NCBI RefSeq assembly: GCF_000969835.1 | Contig: NZ_KQ033912.1 | Coordinates: forward strand, 1,477,961 to 1,541,960 | DNA length: 64,000 nucleotides | Direction: 5' to 3' | DNA from: Parabacteroides goldsteinii DSM 19448 = WAL 12034 | Lineage (GTDB): Bacteria; Bacteroidota; Bacteroidia; Bacteroidales; Tannerellaceae | The notes under the pieces: model-generated | What the model was told of the DNA's origin: nothing | The model's database searches: none | What the model saw: the letters and a program-made list of their open reading frames with translations, nothing else | In this document: in pieces, positions 1 through 9,728 of the stretch | How positions within the stretch are numbered: position 1 is the stretch's first letter | How the letters are laid out: each line of letters begins with the position of its first letter | Position numbers and translations under genes: made by a program

Positions 1-316
1 AGAAGACAAAAACGAAAACCGCCGTCGTTGTAGCGACCGCTGGTTAGAAAACGGTTCTTTCTTCCGTTTGAAGACATTGGAATTCGGTTACACATTGCCA
101 CAAAATCTGTTGACACCGTTAAGAATGAACAATTTGCGTATATATACAGCAATGGACAATCTATTTACTGCCACTAAATACACCGGCTATACACCTGACT
201 TAGGACAGAACGACGGTCAGAACGGTGGTGGTGACGGTACCATGACAAGAGGTTGTGACCACGGTCGTTTCCCGTTGGCAAGAACAATTACTTTTGGCGT
301 TCAACTTAATTTCTAA
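1..316 (+). CDS. SusC/RagA-type TonB-dependent outer-membrane transporter, C-terminal end only
   Basis: The reading frame is open from base 2 and stops at 316, so only about the last 104 residues are inside the window. They show the usual end of a SusC barrel: a strand with FRLKTLEFGYTLP, an IYTAMDNLFTATKYTGYTPD segment, and a final strand ending in the aromatic residue F (VQLNF), the outer-membrane barrel signature. SusC proteins import oligosaccharides across the outer membrane with their SusD lid. The SusD gene follows after 20 bases. Nothing in this piece indicates the substrate. Confidence 0.93.
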   Translation, partial: EDKNENRRRCSDRWLENGSFFRLKTLEFGYTLPQNLLTPLRMNNLRIYTAMDNLFTATKYTGYTPDLGQNDGQNGGGDGTMTRGCDHGRFPLARTITFGVQLNF

Positions 317-336
317 TTTAATAAAATGCTCATAAT

Positions 337-1965
337 ATGAAAACGAATATATTAAAAAAGCTGGTACTCGTTCCGGCTGCTGTCCTTGCCATGACAGGAT
401 GTAACGAGTCTGATTTTTTAAGTTTTACAAACCCGAATGAATATGTAGAAGATACCTATTGGTCTTCTGAAGCCAATGCACAAGCTGCTATGGCAACCAT
501 CTATTCTCCTATCCGCAGCCAAATGTATGGTTATTTCGGAGGCTACACCGGATGGCATACCATGAACCGTGCAGATGATACTTGGTTCATCTTGGGAGAA
601 GAAGCGCACAATTGGCAACCTGCCACTTTCACCAACACTCCGAATACCGCAGAAAGTGATTTCGGCAGAATTTATAACACAATCAATCGTGCCAATGTCC
701 TTTTAAACAATATTCATAAAGTGAATATGGATCAGACTAAAATGAACGAACTGATTGGAGAGGCCAGTTTCTTAAGAGGTTACGCTTACTTCCTGTTGGT
801 TACCAACTTTGGTGATGTTCCTCTGCGTCTGGTTTCTGCTGCTGAAAGTTTGGAAGAAACCATGAAGCCGAGTTCTCCGGAAGCTGATATATGGAAACAA
901 GTTGAAGCCGACTTCAAAACAGCCAAAGAATATTTGCCGATCACCCGTCCTTCCGATGAGGCTGGTCGTGTAACCAAAGGAACTGCTATCGCTTACCTGG
1001 GTAAGACATACAACTATCTAAAAAGATACGAAGAAGGAGAAGCTGAATTGAAAACAATCATGCAAAGCCCTTATACATATGACTTGACTGAAAATTTCGA
1101 AGACAACTTCACCGAATATACAGAGTTAAACAAAGAATCAATATTTGAACTCGTATATGAAGGAAAATACGGTTCAGGTACTTGGGGGGCTGAAGGGCCC
1201 AACGATACACAAGGCTGGGTAATTCCTAATTTCGCAGGTCCACAGGGAACAGGTGGTTGGTTCAAATGGATGCCGACAGCTTCAATCGTTGATGATTTCA
1301 TCGTCGAAGAACGTCCGGCAGGTTCCGATACCCGCTTCGACAAACGTATGTACACCAGTTTCTTCTGGAAACATTCTGATTATGAAACGACCGTAGAAGA
1401 TGGTGCATGGTTCGGAGATATGTCTTTTGATGAGATATGGGAGGCTTGTGCTACCAAACGTTTAAGAGGCGAACCCGATTACCCGACCATCAGTGGTAAA
1501 CCCGGTCGTTTTTTGATCAAGAAATTCACCAATTTCTACAAAAACGAAGCTGAAGCAAACAGCATGTACAACCAGGCAAACCAGAATAACAACCTGCGTG
1601 TGATGCGTTTTGCCGAAGTATTATTGCTACATGCCGAAGCCTGTATCAAAACCAATAAACTGGCAGAAGCAGCTGCTGACCTGACACGTATTCGCGACCG
1701 TGCCGGACTTGCGAAAAAGACTTGGAACGGAGCCGATGAATTGTGGGAAGAAATGGTTCATCAAAACGAACTTGAATTCTTCTTTGAAGGTCACCGTTTC
1801 TTTGACTTGAAACGCTGGTATTCTTACGAAGAGATGAAGCAGATTTTCGTCAAAAACAAAAAACAAGGTGCAGAGAACTTCCAGCCGAAACATTTCTATT
1901 TGCCTATTCCGCAAAATGAATTGAATACAAATGAAGCTATCGAACAGCATCCGATGTGGAGATAA
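337..1965 (+). CDS. SusD/RagB-family glycan-binding surface lipoprotein
   Basis: 542 residues. The N-terminus is a lipoprotein signal with a lipobox ending MTGC (Cys22), then the NESDFL segment common in SusD proteins. Family marks near the C-terminus are FFEGHRFFDLKRW (about residues 483-495), YLPIPQNELNTN and a closing HPMWR. SusD proteins form the lid of the SusC transporter and bind the glycan at the cell surface. The gene directly follows the truncated SusC gene, so the two are one transcription unit. Substrate is unknown. The downstream partner is a sulfotransferase-like gene rather than the usual glycosidases, which is unusual for a PUL. Confidence 0.95.
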   Translation: MKTNILKKLVLVPAAVLAMTGCNESDFLSFTNPNEYVEDTYWSSEANAQAAMATIYSPIRSQMYGYFGGYTGWHTMNRADDTWFILGEEAHNWQPATFTNTPNTAESDFGRIYNTINRANVLLNNIHKVNMDQTKMNELIGEASFLRGYAYFLLVTNFGDVPLRLVSAAESLEETMKPSSPEADIWKQVEADFKTAKEYLPITRPSDEAGRVTKGTAIAYLGKTYNYLKRYEEGEAELKTIMQSPYTYDLTENFEDNFTEYTELNKESIFELVYEGKYGSGTWGAEGPNDTQGWVIPNFAGPQGTGGWFKWMPTASIVDDFIVEERPAGSDTRFDKRMYTSFFWKHSDYETTVEDGAWFGDMSFDEIWEACATKRLRGEPDYPTISGKPGRFLIKKFTNFYKNEAEANSMYNQANQNNNLRVMRFAEVLLLHAEACIKTNKLAEAAADLTRIRDRAGLAKKTWNGADELWEEMVHQNELEFFFEGHRFFDLKRWYSYEEMKQIFVKNKKQGAENFQPKHFYLPIPQNELNTNEAIEQHPMWR

Positions 1966-1993
1966 ACCGAAATAATTGAATAGAATAGCTATG

Positions 1994-2045
1994 GGGGAAG
2001 TGACACCCTGACAAACACAGTGCGTGTCCTTCCCCTTTCTGTCTG
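1994..2045 (+). terminator. Hairpin terminator or attenuator after SusD
   Basis: GGGGAAG (1994-2000) pairs with CTTCCCC (2029-2035), and GACAC (2002-2006) with GTGTC (2024-2028), leaving one bulged base. The stem is followed by TTTCTGTCT. It lies between SusD and the sulfotransferase gene, so it may lower expression of the latter relative to SusC/SusD. The T-run is weak. Confidence 0.55.
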
Positions 2046-2063
2046 TAAATAGAAAATAATCGC

Positions 2064-3863
2064 ATGAAGAAATATATCCATAACACAAGAACGGTCCTGC
2101 TTGCTCTTTTACTGGGAGTATGTACCGGATGTAACGAAGAGATTGATTCTCTGGAAACAGAAACAGGTGAAGAAATAACGACTATCCGTTCATTAATGGA
2201 AGAAGGCAGCCTGTTAATAAAAACCGAACAAAATGAGGATAAACACCTTTTCTATTTTGAAACAGACACGTTAGTTATCCCCTACCATAAAATTATTCAA
2301 CTAACACCCGACATTGACAACTGGAAAACAACACTGCTTTTCGCAGACAACACGATATTGGAGATTCCGACCTTAGGAACCTCTTTCCATCTTAGCGATA
2401 AAAACATCAAACTCGATCCTACCGGCTATGCCCCTTTAAGTGCAGAGCTCAATTTGCTTTTACCGACAAGCGGTTACCTGACCGTCTGTGTCAAGGGAAA
2501 ACACGATGGTGCCGACTTGTCACATACATTCAAGAAATACGGCTCTGCATACCGGGTAAACGTACACGGTCTATATGAGAATCATACCAATACGGTCTAT
2601 ATCACCCAAACAAACAAGCAGGGAAAGGTACGACTGACCGACTCAGTCAAGATAACAGTCCCCGACTTGCAACTTAACACCCAATATCCCCAAATATCAA
2701 TGATTATCGCTCAACGAGAAAAAATGGAGCCCGGAGTGACATTAATCAATTTCTTGGGAGACAACGAATACGATACACATCGCCCGTTCATTATAGATAA
2801 CTATGGCGATATCCGGTGGCTGTTACGCCTGAAAGATCATCCGGAAATGAGAATAACAGCCCATACCGGCTTAAAACGAAACAAGAAAGGAAATTTCTAC
2901 TGCGGAGATGTAAAGACAGGAAGAATCCTGGAGTTTGACATGGTCGGCAATATACTAAATACATGGAACATACAAGAAAAAGGATATTCATTCCATCATG
3001 ATGTCATTGAAATACCTAACGGCCATCTGATTGCTACAGCTAGTAAAGATGGCAGCATTGGACAAGACGGGAAAGTAACGACTTACGACTATGTGGTGGA
3101 AGTAGACAATGAAACCGGTGCCATTGTCAATGAATGGGATCTAAAAAAGTCGCTGGATGAAACTCGTAAGACTTTTGTTCCGGCAGGTGACACGATCGCG
3201 GTTTTTGGTAACTGGGCTCATGGTAATGCTGTCATTTATTCAGAAGACGATGATTGCATCATCGTGTCCTGTCGCTATCAGGGAGTCGCCAAATTGACCC
3301 GAAACAATCAGCTTAAATGGATTATGACACCTCATAAAGAATGGAAAAATTCGCTCACCCTTCTGAAGCCTTTAGATGCAAAGGGCGAGAAGATAGCAGA
3401 TATAGAAATCCTTAACGGAGAAAAGAATCATGATGATTTCGAATGGTGCTGGGGACAACATTGTCCCGTATTCATGCCTAACGGAAATATATTGCTCCTT
3501 GACAATGGTTTCTACCGTAACTACCAGACCTACGATAAAGACAGGGAAAAAGCGTATACACGTTCCGTTGAATACAAGATTAATGAAGAGCAAAAAACAA
3601 TACAACAAGTATGGGAATATGGGAAAGAAAGAGGAAAATCCTGTTTCGCCATGGGAGTATCTTCAACAGATTATCTTCCGAAAACGAACCATGTGTTATT
3701 TTGTCCGGGAGTTGGTACTCCTACAGTCAATGGACGTGGAGGCAGAATCATTGAAGTAGATTACAAGACCAAAGAGGTTATCTCTGAATTTCATTTTTCA
3801 GTACCCAACTATTTGGCTTTCCACCGTGCCAACCGCATCTCCCTCTATCCCGAAGGTCTTTAA
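2064..3863 (+). CDS. Aryl-sulfate sulfotransferase family lipoprotein (ASST-like)
   Basis: 599 residues with a lipoprotein signal (TGC, Cys23). The body resembles the arylsulfotransferase family, a six-bladed propeller that moves sulfate from one phenolic ester to another phenol without PAPS, through a histidine. Candidate active-site segments are FHHDV (about residue 310), NWAHGNAV (about 384) and GQHCPVFMPNGNILLLDNG (about 464), matching the spacing of conserved His segments in the family. An N-terminal domain of roughly 150-200 residues precedes the propeller. The gene lies 98 bases after SusD across a hairpin. Members are often secreted; here a lipid anchor implies periplasm or cell surface. 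Whether the catalytic His and Arg are all present needs an alignment. Confidence 0.8.
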   Translation: MKKYIHNTRTVLLALLLGVCTGCNEEIDSLETETGEEITTIRSLMEEGSLLIKTEQNEDKHLFYFETDTLVIPYHKIIQLTPDIDNWKTTLLFADNTILEIPTLGTSFHLSDKNIKLDPTGYAPLSAELNLLLPTSGYLTVCVKGKHDGADLSHTFKKYGSAYRVNVHGLYENHTNTVYITQTNKQGKVRLTDSVKITVPDLQLNTQYPQISMIIAQREKMEPGVTLINFLGDNEYDTHRPFIIDNYGDIRWLLRLKDHPEMRITAHTGLKRNKKGNFYCGDVKTGRILEFDMVGNILNTWNIQEKGYSFHHDVIEIPNGHLIATASKDGSIGQDGKVTTYDYVVEVDNETGAIVNEWDLKKSLDETRKTFVPAGDTIAVFGNWAHGNAVIYSEDDDCIIVSCRYQGVAKLTRNNQLKWIMTPHKEWKNSLTLLKPLDAKGEKIADIEILNGEKNHDDFEWCWGQHCPVFMPNGNILLLDNGFYRNYQTYDKDREKAYTRSVEYKINEEQKTIQQVWEYGKERGKSCFAMGVSSTDYLPKTNHVLFCPGVGTPTVNGRGGRIIEVDYKTKEVISEFHFSVPNYLAFHRANRISLYPEGL

Positions 3864-3882
3864 AACATTATTCCGAACTGCC

Positions 3883-3970
3883 ATTCTCAATACGCCGTAT
3901 TGAGGACGTCAATATGACGTATTGAGGACGTCAATATGACGTATTGAGCGCGTCAATACGGCGTATCGAG
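3883..3970. repeat. Four-unit tandem array, exact 22-bp period, dyad-symmetric units
   Basis: Units start at 3883, 3905, 3927 and 3949. Units 2 and 3 are identical over 22 bases; units 1 and 4 differ at several positions. Each carries an inverted repeat: in unit 1 CTCAATACG and CGTATTGAG flank a single base, and in the others GTCAATA faces TATTGAG or a close variant. The array begins 19 bases after the sulfotransferase stop and ends 36 bases before the HU gene. There are no spacers, so it is not CRISPR. It could be a tandem operator, a hairpin string in the 3' UTR, or both. Confidence 0.9.
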
Positions 3971-4006
3971 AAATTAACATATTTATCAATTAAAAAACAA
4001 AAAGCT

Positions 4007-4462
4007 ATGCCATTCTACAAGAAAGCGTACAACTCAAAACAAAAAGTGCATTACCCTCGCGCCATCGTGCAAGGGAAGCCAGTAGAAACGGAAACGATTG
4101 CCAAAGACTTGGCGAAAATCTCCACAGTCAGCAACTCGGACGTTCAGGCCGTACTTGGCGATATCGCCGGTGTGATGCACACTCGTATGGCACAAGGCAA
4201 GAGCGTTCATATCAAAGGATTGGGCTATTTCCGCTACACCCTTAACACGGTAGGCGTAAAAGATATCAAGGATTTCAACTTCGCCAAACAGGTAAAAGCC
4301 GTCCACGTTGAATTTATTCCCGAACGTACGAAAATGGCAGGCGGCAATTACAGTCGTGCCCTAGTGGACAGCGACGAACTGGAATGGATCGAACTTTCGC
4401 CCGAAACGGAAGATACGACTCCCGGCGATGGTGGCGAAGGCGACCGTCCGGAGATCGAATAG
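4007..4462 (+). CDS. HU-family DNA-binding protein
   Basis: 151 residues from ATG 4007. The frame is open further upstream to an ATG at 3944, but that would place the start inside the 22-bp repeats; MPFYKKAYNSK is the typical start of this Bacteroidetes family. The core (about residues 25-120) shows the HU fold pattern: a helical part with TIAKDLAKISTVSNSDVQAVL, then VHIKGLGYFRYTL and a basic arm region ending FIPERTKM. The C-terminal tail is acidic (SPETEDTTPGDGGEGDRPEIE). HU-type proteins bend and package DNA; the acidic tail sets this subgroup apart. It is monocistronic or loosely linked to GH130, 59 bases downstream. Confidence 0.88.
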   Translation: MPFYKKAYNSKQKVHYPRAIVQGKPVETETIAKDLAKISTVSNSDVQAVLGDIAGVMHTRMAQGKSVHIKGLGYFRYTLNTVGVKDIKDFNFAKQVKAVHVEFIPERTKMAGGNYSRALVDSDELEWIELSPETEDTTPGDGGEGDRPEIE

Positions 4463-4521
4463 AACAGAACACATTGCCGCATACCGGTAAATTACATAGA
4501 TAAATAAAGAACAATACGATA

Positions 4522-5733
4522 ATGGAAATCAATTTCTCAGATACGATCGAAAAGTTGCAGATACAACATGAAATGCTTCTATCTGCAGAGAATGTCCCTC
4601 TGGATGCTCCCCGCAGCATCGCTACACGTTATAAAAACCCTGTCGTTACAGCATCACATGTGCCGCTCGAATGGCGTTACGACCTGAATCCGGAAACCAA
4701 CCCGTATTGCCTGGAACGCATCGGGGTAAATGCCTGTATGAATTCAGGTGCCATCAAATGGAACGGTAAATACCTGCTGATGGTACGCGTAGAGGGATTC
4801 GACCGCAAATCGTTCTTCGCCATTGCCGAGAGTCCGAACGGGGTAGATAACTTTCGGTTTTGGGAACGTCCGGTCAATCTGCCGGATATCGACCCGGAAG
4901 AAACCAACGTGTATGATATGCGCCTGACGGCACATGAAGACGGGTGGATATACGGTATCTTTTGCAGTGAACGGCATGACCGGACAGCTGCCCTGGGTGA
5001 TCTGTCTTCGGCTGTGGCCAAAGCCGGGATTGTCCGTACCAAAAATTTGATCGACTGGGAAAGGTTACCCGATCTGAAATCGAAAAGCCAGCAACGCAAT
5101 GTTGTGCTGCATCCGGAATTCGTAGATGGGAAATATGCATTATATACCCGTCCGCAGGATGGTTTTATCGATGCCGGTAGCGGTGGCGGCATAGGCTGGA
5201 GCCTGATCGATGATATAACAAACGCGTCTATTCTCTCTGAACAAATTATAGACAAACGCCACTATCATACAATCAAAGAGGTCAAGAATGGGGAGGGACC
5301 ACATCCTATCAAGACTCCGGCGGGCTGGTTACATCTGGCCCACGGAGTCAGGGGATGTGCTGCCGGATTGCGCTATGTACTTTATCTATACATGACATCG
5401 CTGGAAGATCCGACCAAAGTCATCGCACAGCCTGGAGGCTACTTCCTCGCTCCGTGGGGGGGAGAACGGATCGGGGATGTGTCGAATGTGCTATTTTCCA
5501 ACGGATGGATTGCCGATGAAGATGGAAAGATATTTATATATTATGCATCCAGCGACACCCGGATGCATGTAGCAGTTTCTACTGTAGAAATACTGGTTGA
5601 TTATTGTATGAATACCCCGGAAGACGGTCTGCGTTCTGCCACTTCCGTGGCAAAGATCAACGAGCTGATTGACAAGAATAAACAATACAAGATGATGTGT
5701 CAAAAGTTGAAATTAAGGAACGTAGATCTCTAA
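4522..5733 (+). CDS. GH130 family 4-O-beta-D-mannosyl-D-glucose phosphorylase
   Basis: 403 residues, no signal peptide, so cytoplasmic. The family catalyses phosphorolysis of Man-beta-1,4-Glc to mannose 1-phosphate and glucose. Supporting segments are [23 protein letters not shown] (residues 60-82), [23 protein letters not shown] (85-107) and NVYDMRLT (129-136). Asp132 aligns with the catalytic acid Asp of the characterised Bacteroides fragilis enzyme (Asp131 by memory). Length is normal. The partners usually seen with it in mannan pathways (cellobiose 2-epimerase, GH26 mannanase, a sugar transporter) are absent here. Its stop overlaps the end of the convergent DUF4249 gene by 4 bases. Confidence 0.92.
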   Translation: MEINFSDTIEKLQIQHEMLLSAENVPLDAPRSIATRYKNPVVTASHVPLEWRYDLNPETNPYCLERIGVNACMNSGAIKWNGKYLLMVRVEGFDRKSFFAIAESPNGVDNFRFWERPVNLPDIDPEETNVYDMRLTAHEDGWIYGIFCSERHDRTAALGDLSSAVAKAGIVRTKNLIDWERLPDLKSKSQQRNVVLHPEFVDGKYALYTRPQDGFIDAGSGGGIGWSLIDDITNASILSEQIIDKRHYHTIKEVKNGEGPHPIKTPAGWLHLAHGVRGCAAGLRYVLYLYMTSLEDPTKVIAQPGGYFLAPWGGERIGDVSNVLFSNGWIADEDGKIFIYYASSDTRMHVAVSTVEILVDYCMNTPEDGLRSATSVAKINELIDKNKQYKMMCQKLKLRNVDL

Positions 5734-6767
5734 TCATTATCCGGCAAAACTTTATTGGGAATAGCAACAGTGAGACTATCCACACAAGCTGTTCCCAATA
5801 TGCCTACTCCTCCTTCGATATTATTGAATACACGAACCGGTTCGGCAAGACCAATATCCGCAAGGTCGTTATTCAATGATTCGTCTTGTAAGGAAGCCAA
5901 AGCTAACATATATTTATAATAAGATTCAGATATAGCGTATAGATAAACCCTCATTGAATCCGGCATAATAGGCTCAGAACTTTCAGATGAATAAGAATAA
6001 CCATTATCCAACTTCATTGTATACTCCTTCCCGTTAAACAATTCATCCGAAAAAGGCCGTCCTTGCCCGCCAGACAACCAGTCATTTCCCATTACTTTAT
6101 CCAGAATAGTAATTTTATTTGCAAATATCGGTTCAGAAGCAAAATCAACATACTGCGAATACCATTTATAAGACCCCTTGTAAACCTCCGTTTTCTCCCA
6201 GTCGTCCCCCACATAATCATACTCCGGATAGCCTCTGGTAAAACGAATAAGATAGCAGTTTCCAGCAGAGGGATCATCCCGGAATGTAACTTTCAAACGT
6301 TCCTGAAAATAGCTATAATAAGGATTCTGATTATAATAATTTTCCACTGCAAAATTAAGTAATGTAGGAGGACCCGGTATTACATCTTCTGCCACAACCG
6401 GTTTATACCCATCCATTTCCGCTTCAATACGTATTTTATCTCCGACAACCGGAACATAAGTAGCCACATAGCCTCCAAATGTATTATAATTATACGCATT
6501 TAGATTAAATGATAACTGTTCTACAAAACGGTCATTTACGTATAACTTGACATCCGCGTTTTCCATAAGAAGGTTAACTCCGCCCTCCGTGTAAAACCAA
6601 GTACGTGACAAGGAAGCAATTATCGGTTTGTCCTGTATAATGACACAGTTCAATACAAGCTTAGGCTCCGGACGTAAATGCTCCAGATCAATCTCTTTCA
6701 TACAGGAAGTAACTAATAAAAGAAGAGCTAAAAGAAATATATGTTTCATATGCATACTCATAATCAT
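5730..6767 (-). CDS. DUF4249-family lipoprotein (cassette 1)
   Basis: 345 residues with a lipoprotein signal (LVTSC, Cys22). The N-terminal part has [26 protein letters not shown], typical of DUF4249, a beta-rich family of unknown function found next to STN-type TonB receptors. The start ATG overlaps the stop of the receptor gene by one base (TAATG), which implies translational coupling. Internal ATGs at residues 3, 5 and 7 are possible, and MKHIF at residue 7 (6749) would also give a good signal peptide. It probably forms a surface or periplasmic partner of the receptor, analogous to SusD for SusC, but that role is inferred. A paralog lies at 10464-11522. Confidence 0.9.
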   Translation of the reverse strand: MIMSMHMKHIFLLALLLLVTSCMKEIDLEHLRPEPKLVLNCVIIQDKPIIASLSRTWFYTEGGVNLLMENADVKLYVNDRFVEQLSFNLNAYNYNTFGGYVATYVPVVGDKIRIEAEMDGYKPVVAEDVIPGPPTLLNFAVENYYNQNPYYSYFQERLKVTFRDDPSAGNCYLIRFTRGYPEYDYVGDDWEKTEVYKGSYKWYSQYVDFASEPIFANKITILDKVMGNDWLSGGQGRPFSDELFNGKEYTMKLDNGYSYSSESSEPIMPDSMRVYLYAISESYYKYMLALASLQDESLNNDLADIGLAEPVRVFNNIEGGVGILGTACVDSLTVAIPNKVLPDND

Positions 6768-9502
6768 TAAAATTTATAGGTATAAGAAATAGAAGGAATT
6801 ATAGGCATTATTCCAATAGTTTTAAAGACCGGTACATTCTTACCGTAAGAACTGCCTGGATCAGGAACCGTCTTATCACTTTTATAAATCATAAAAGGAT
6901 TCATGCGGGAATAGACATTATATATGCTAACTGTCCAGATACCCATCCGCCCTTTCTTTTTAGGACGATATATCTTGATTCCTAAATCGAGTCGATGATA
7001 GGCTGGCAACTGATAATTATTTCGTCCTTCGTAATAATCGATTGACTCGCTTGCACCCACATAATGGTTATCATTATTCGTTGGAGAACCTGTTCCATTT
7101 TCATAATAGTTTTCCAAAGATAACGTCACATGGTTTCCGGAAGCATACGACCAGGCTGCAGAAAGTTCGACTTTAGGAGATATCTTATGCATCACCACTA
7201 TATTCAATTTATGCCGGTTATCAAAACGAGCCGGATAACGTGCTCCCTGATTCAGTTCGTCAAACTGTCGGTCGGACCAGGACAGACCATAACCCACCCA
7301 ACCCGTCGTACGACCGGTTTCTTTACGTACCATAAATTCCGCTCCATAAGAACGTCCCTCACCAGCCGTCAGTTTGTCTTCCCAATTGACAAAGGAAGGA
7401 GTAAAGGTATGTCCGTCACGATATTCCAACAGATTATCCAATGTTTTATAATATCCTTCAACAGAGAAATTATATTCTTTATTAAGATTGTAGTAGAAAC
7501 CAGCAGAGACCTGGTCACTTATCAGCGGTTTCAATTTTCGTGTAACCGGCATCCAGGCATCGGTCGGTAAACTGATAAAACTATTACTAATCAGATGTAC
7601 ATATTGATTCATTCGGGAATAAGAAGCTTTAAAACTCAGATTATCATCCAGCAACCAACGAAGAGATACCCGCGGTTCCAGTCCGGTATAAGTCTTTCCC
7701 TGCACATTGAAAAGACTGAAACGCAATCCGGCATTCAATCTTACGGCAGACGATAATGTCCAGTCATCTTCGGCATAGACTCCGGCTTCATGCCCCCACA
7801 ACAAATCGTTTGCAAATTCCTGTCCTATCTCGACCGATGTTTCTTCATTCTTTTCATAAGCTACCGAACGATTGTATTCCGGATGAAAACGGTGTACCAG
7901 ATAATCACCTCCAAAACGGATATGATGAGCAGATGCCGGCAGATAATCGAATGAAGTGCGCAACCCAAAATCCGTAATACCCGTATTTGTTTCATTCTCC
8001 CTGAACGAATCAGAATAATCCTCATCTCCTTCGTTTCCTACCACATCGTGTTCTGTATTCCTCAATCTGGAATGATAACGGGTAAAAACACCTGACACTT
8101 TACCAAACAAACGGTTATTAAACACATAAGTCCAACCGGCAGTAGCCATGATATTCCCCCAACGGAGGGATACATCGGAATCATAATTATAATTATTGTC
8201 ACTATCTTGATCCGGGAAATCTGTACTTCCTCCTTTCAACACATCATTACCATTGTAAAGACTCAGATACATGCGGCTACGGTCGTTAAATATATGATTC
8301 ACCTTCAGGTTCAGATCATGAAAAGCGTAACGGGCCCGCAGACGTGTTCCATCCTTCTTCGTTATCTTATTGGCGATAGCTACAGCCGGAGCTGAAAGTA
8401 CATCCAGCCAGGTACGTCGCAAACCTATATTAAAAGAAGTACGGTCTTTTATGATAGGCCCTTCGAAATTTAGATTACCGGAAATCAAGCCAATTGAAGC
8501 ACTACCGTGATATTCCTTCATATTACCCTCTTTTGTATGCACATCCACTACAGACGAAAGTCGTCCGCCATAACGCGAGGGGAAACCGGATTTGAAGAAA
8601 TCCATACCGCTGATCGCTTCCGGATTAAATGCCGAGAAGATACCGCCGATATGATTGATCTGATACACCGGGTTACCATCGATCAGGAATAAGTTTTCAT
8701 CCACATTACCGCCACGGACATACATTCCTGCCGTTCCTTCCGTACCGGCCGACACGCCTGGCGTCAACTGCAAAGTCTTGATAATATCAGCCTCCCCAAA
8801 CATTACGGGAGTAGAGCGGATCGTTTGCTGATTAATTTCCAATGCTCCCATCTGGGTACTTAGCACAGATTGCTTGTCATTACTTTGTCCGGTTATGACA
8901 ACTTCCTGCAACGAAGCCGAAGGCTCCAGTTCGATAGCAAGCACTGTATCGCGCTCAAGTCCGTTAAGAATATGCTGATGACTGGTATAACCAATATAAG
9001 AAGAACGAATTGTAATATCCCCTGGTGGCAATGTCAAACTGAAAAAACCAAAATTATTGGAAGCTGTTCCCACACGACTATGGGCTTCATAAACCGAGGC
9101 CCCGATCAGAGATTCGGCGGATCTTTTATCACGCACAAAACCACTGACCGTTACCTGCTTGGGTTTACGCTTCAGAACCACTACGTTTCCTGTCATCTTG
9201 TACACTACCGGAAGATTCGCGAACAAACGCGTCAGGCAATCCGTCAGTGCTTCATCATCCGCACGGAACGTTGTTTTCTGAAGTCCACTCAACAAAGATG
9301 ATTCGTAAGAAAAGGTTACTCCGGTTTGCTTCTGGATTTCGTCCAGGATTTCCCGAACAGAGGCCTTTTGCATGTTCAACGTAACCATCCGTGTTTCATC
9401 CACTCTATTTGTCTGTGCCTGAAGGCCGGACAAACTAAAAATCATCATCATTACTACCAAGGTAACACGGGCAAATTGTTTTGCAGGGTATACTTTCTTC
9501 AT
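6767..9502 (-). CDS. STN-domain TonB-dependent outer-membrane receptor (cassette 1)
   Basis: 911 residues. Order of domains: signal peptide (to about residue 30), STN/secretin-TonB domain (about 40-112, MVTLNMQKASVREILDEI), carboxypeptidase-like beta domain (about 117-205, VTVSGFVRD...FGFFSLTLPPG), plug (about 210-330, with MYVRGGNVDENLFLIDGNPVY), then a barrel ending in SISYTYKF. The STN domain usually contacts a FecR-type anti-sigma factor, so this receptor can signal as well as transport. No FecR or sigma lies beside it; the nearest set is at 14235-16500, and the shared upstream motif suggests that set controls it. The substrate is unknown. Its paralog is at 11528-14227. Confidence 0.95.
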   Translation of the reverse strand: MKKVYPAKQFARVTLVVMMMIFSLSGLQAQTNRVDETRMVTLNMQKASVREILDEIQKQTGVTFSYESSLLSGLQKTTFRADDEALTDCLTRLFANLPVVYKMTGNVVVLKRKPKQVTVSGFVRDKRSAESLIGASVYEAHSRVGTASNNFGFFSLTLPPGDITIRSSYIGYTSHQHILNGLERDTVLAIELEPSASLQEVVITGQSNDKQSVLSTQMGALEINQQTIRSTPVMFGEADIIKTLQLTPGVSAGTEGTAGMYVRGGNVDENLFLIDGNPVYQINHIGGIFSAFNPEAISGMDFFKSGFPSRYGGRLSSVVDVHTKEGNMKEYHGSASIGLISGNLNFEGPIIKDRTSFNIGLRRTWLDVLSAPAVAIANKITKKDGTRLRARYAFHDLNLKVNHIFNDRSRMYLSLYNGNDVLKGGSTDFPDQDSDNNYNYDSDVSLRWGNIMATAGWTYVFNNRLFGKVSGVFTRYHSRLRNTEHDVVGNEGDEDYSDSFRENETNTGITDFGLRTSFDYLPASAHHIRFGGDYLVHRFHPEYNRSVAYEKNEETSVEIGQEFANDLLWGHEAGVYAEDDWTLSSAVRLNAGLRFSLFNVQGKTYTGLEPRVSLRWLLDDNLSFKASYSRMNQYVHLISNSFISLPTDAWMPVTRKLKPLISDQVSAGFYYNLNKEYNFSVEGYYKTLDNLLEYRDGHTFTPSFVNWEDKLTAGEGRSYGAEFMVRKETGRTTGWVGYGLSWSDRQFDELNQGARYPARFDNRHKLNIVVMHKISPKVELSAAWSYASGNHVTLSLENYYENGTGSPTNNDNHYVGASESIDYYEGRNNYQLPAYHRLDLGIKIYRPKKKGRMGIWTVSIYNVYSRMNPFMIYKSDKTVPDPGSSYGKNVPVFKTIGIMPIIPSISYTYKF

Positions 9503-9527
9503 CTTGTTATTTGTTGATATCTGTTTT

Positions 9528-9553
9528 TAAGACAGATTTTCCGGAAATACCCC
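9528..9553 (-). promoter_or_regulatory. Candidate ECF-sigma promoter of the TonB/DUF4249 cassette 1
   Basis: On the minus strand GGGG (9553-9550) is followed after 14 bases by CTGTCTTA (9535-9528), about 25 bases upstream of the receptor ATG. The same arrangement with 15 bases lies upstream of the barrel gene at 15890, next to the sigma gene. The match extends to the flanking A/T-rich spacer, so it is probably the binding site of the sigma factor at 15982-16500. Confidence 0.5.
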
Positions 9554-9604
9554 TATCAGGTAAGACAAAAAAAATTAAACCTAGGAATATTCCCCTTTTT
9601 TGCT

Positions 9605-9612
9605 TATCTTTG
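9605..9612 (+). promoter_or_regulatory. Bacteroidetes -7 box (TATCTTTG) for the cold-shock gene
   Basis: TATCTTTG fits TAnnTTTG exactly. No clear -33 TTTG lies at the usual distance. Transcription from here would give a 5' leader of about 110 bases before the ATG at 9729, a length in line with the long leaders of cold-shock mRNAs. Confidence 0.5.
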
Positions 9613-9728
9613 TAGAAGAGTTAGAGATATAAATCATTATTGCATAGTTCTCCTTATCATTTTAAGCAGGTCTCTCCTTTAATTATACTCCTCACTCCAC
9701 TTAGTATTTATCTTATAAAAAAAGTTAT

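Noticed and set aside
3430..3759. 109-codon ORF inside the sulfotransferase gene
   Set aside because: Out-of-frame reading of a well-supported gene.
3883..3970. CRISPR array
   Set aside because: Units abut with no spacers and there are no cas genes; the same is true for the arrays at 20009, 59423 and 61626.
3944..4006. Longer start for the HU-type protein
   Set aside because: The added codons lie in the 22-bp repeats and do not resemble the family; ATG 4007 gives the normal start.
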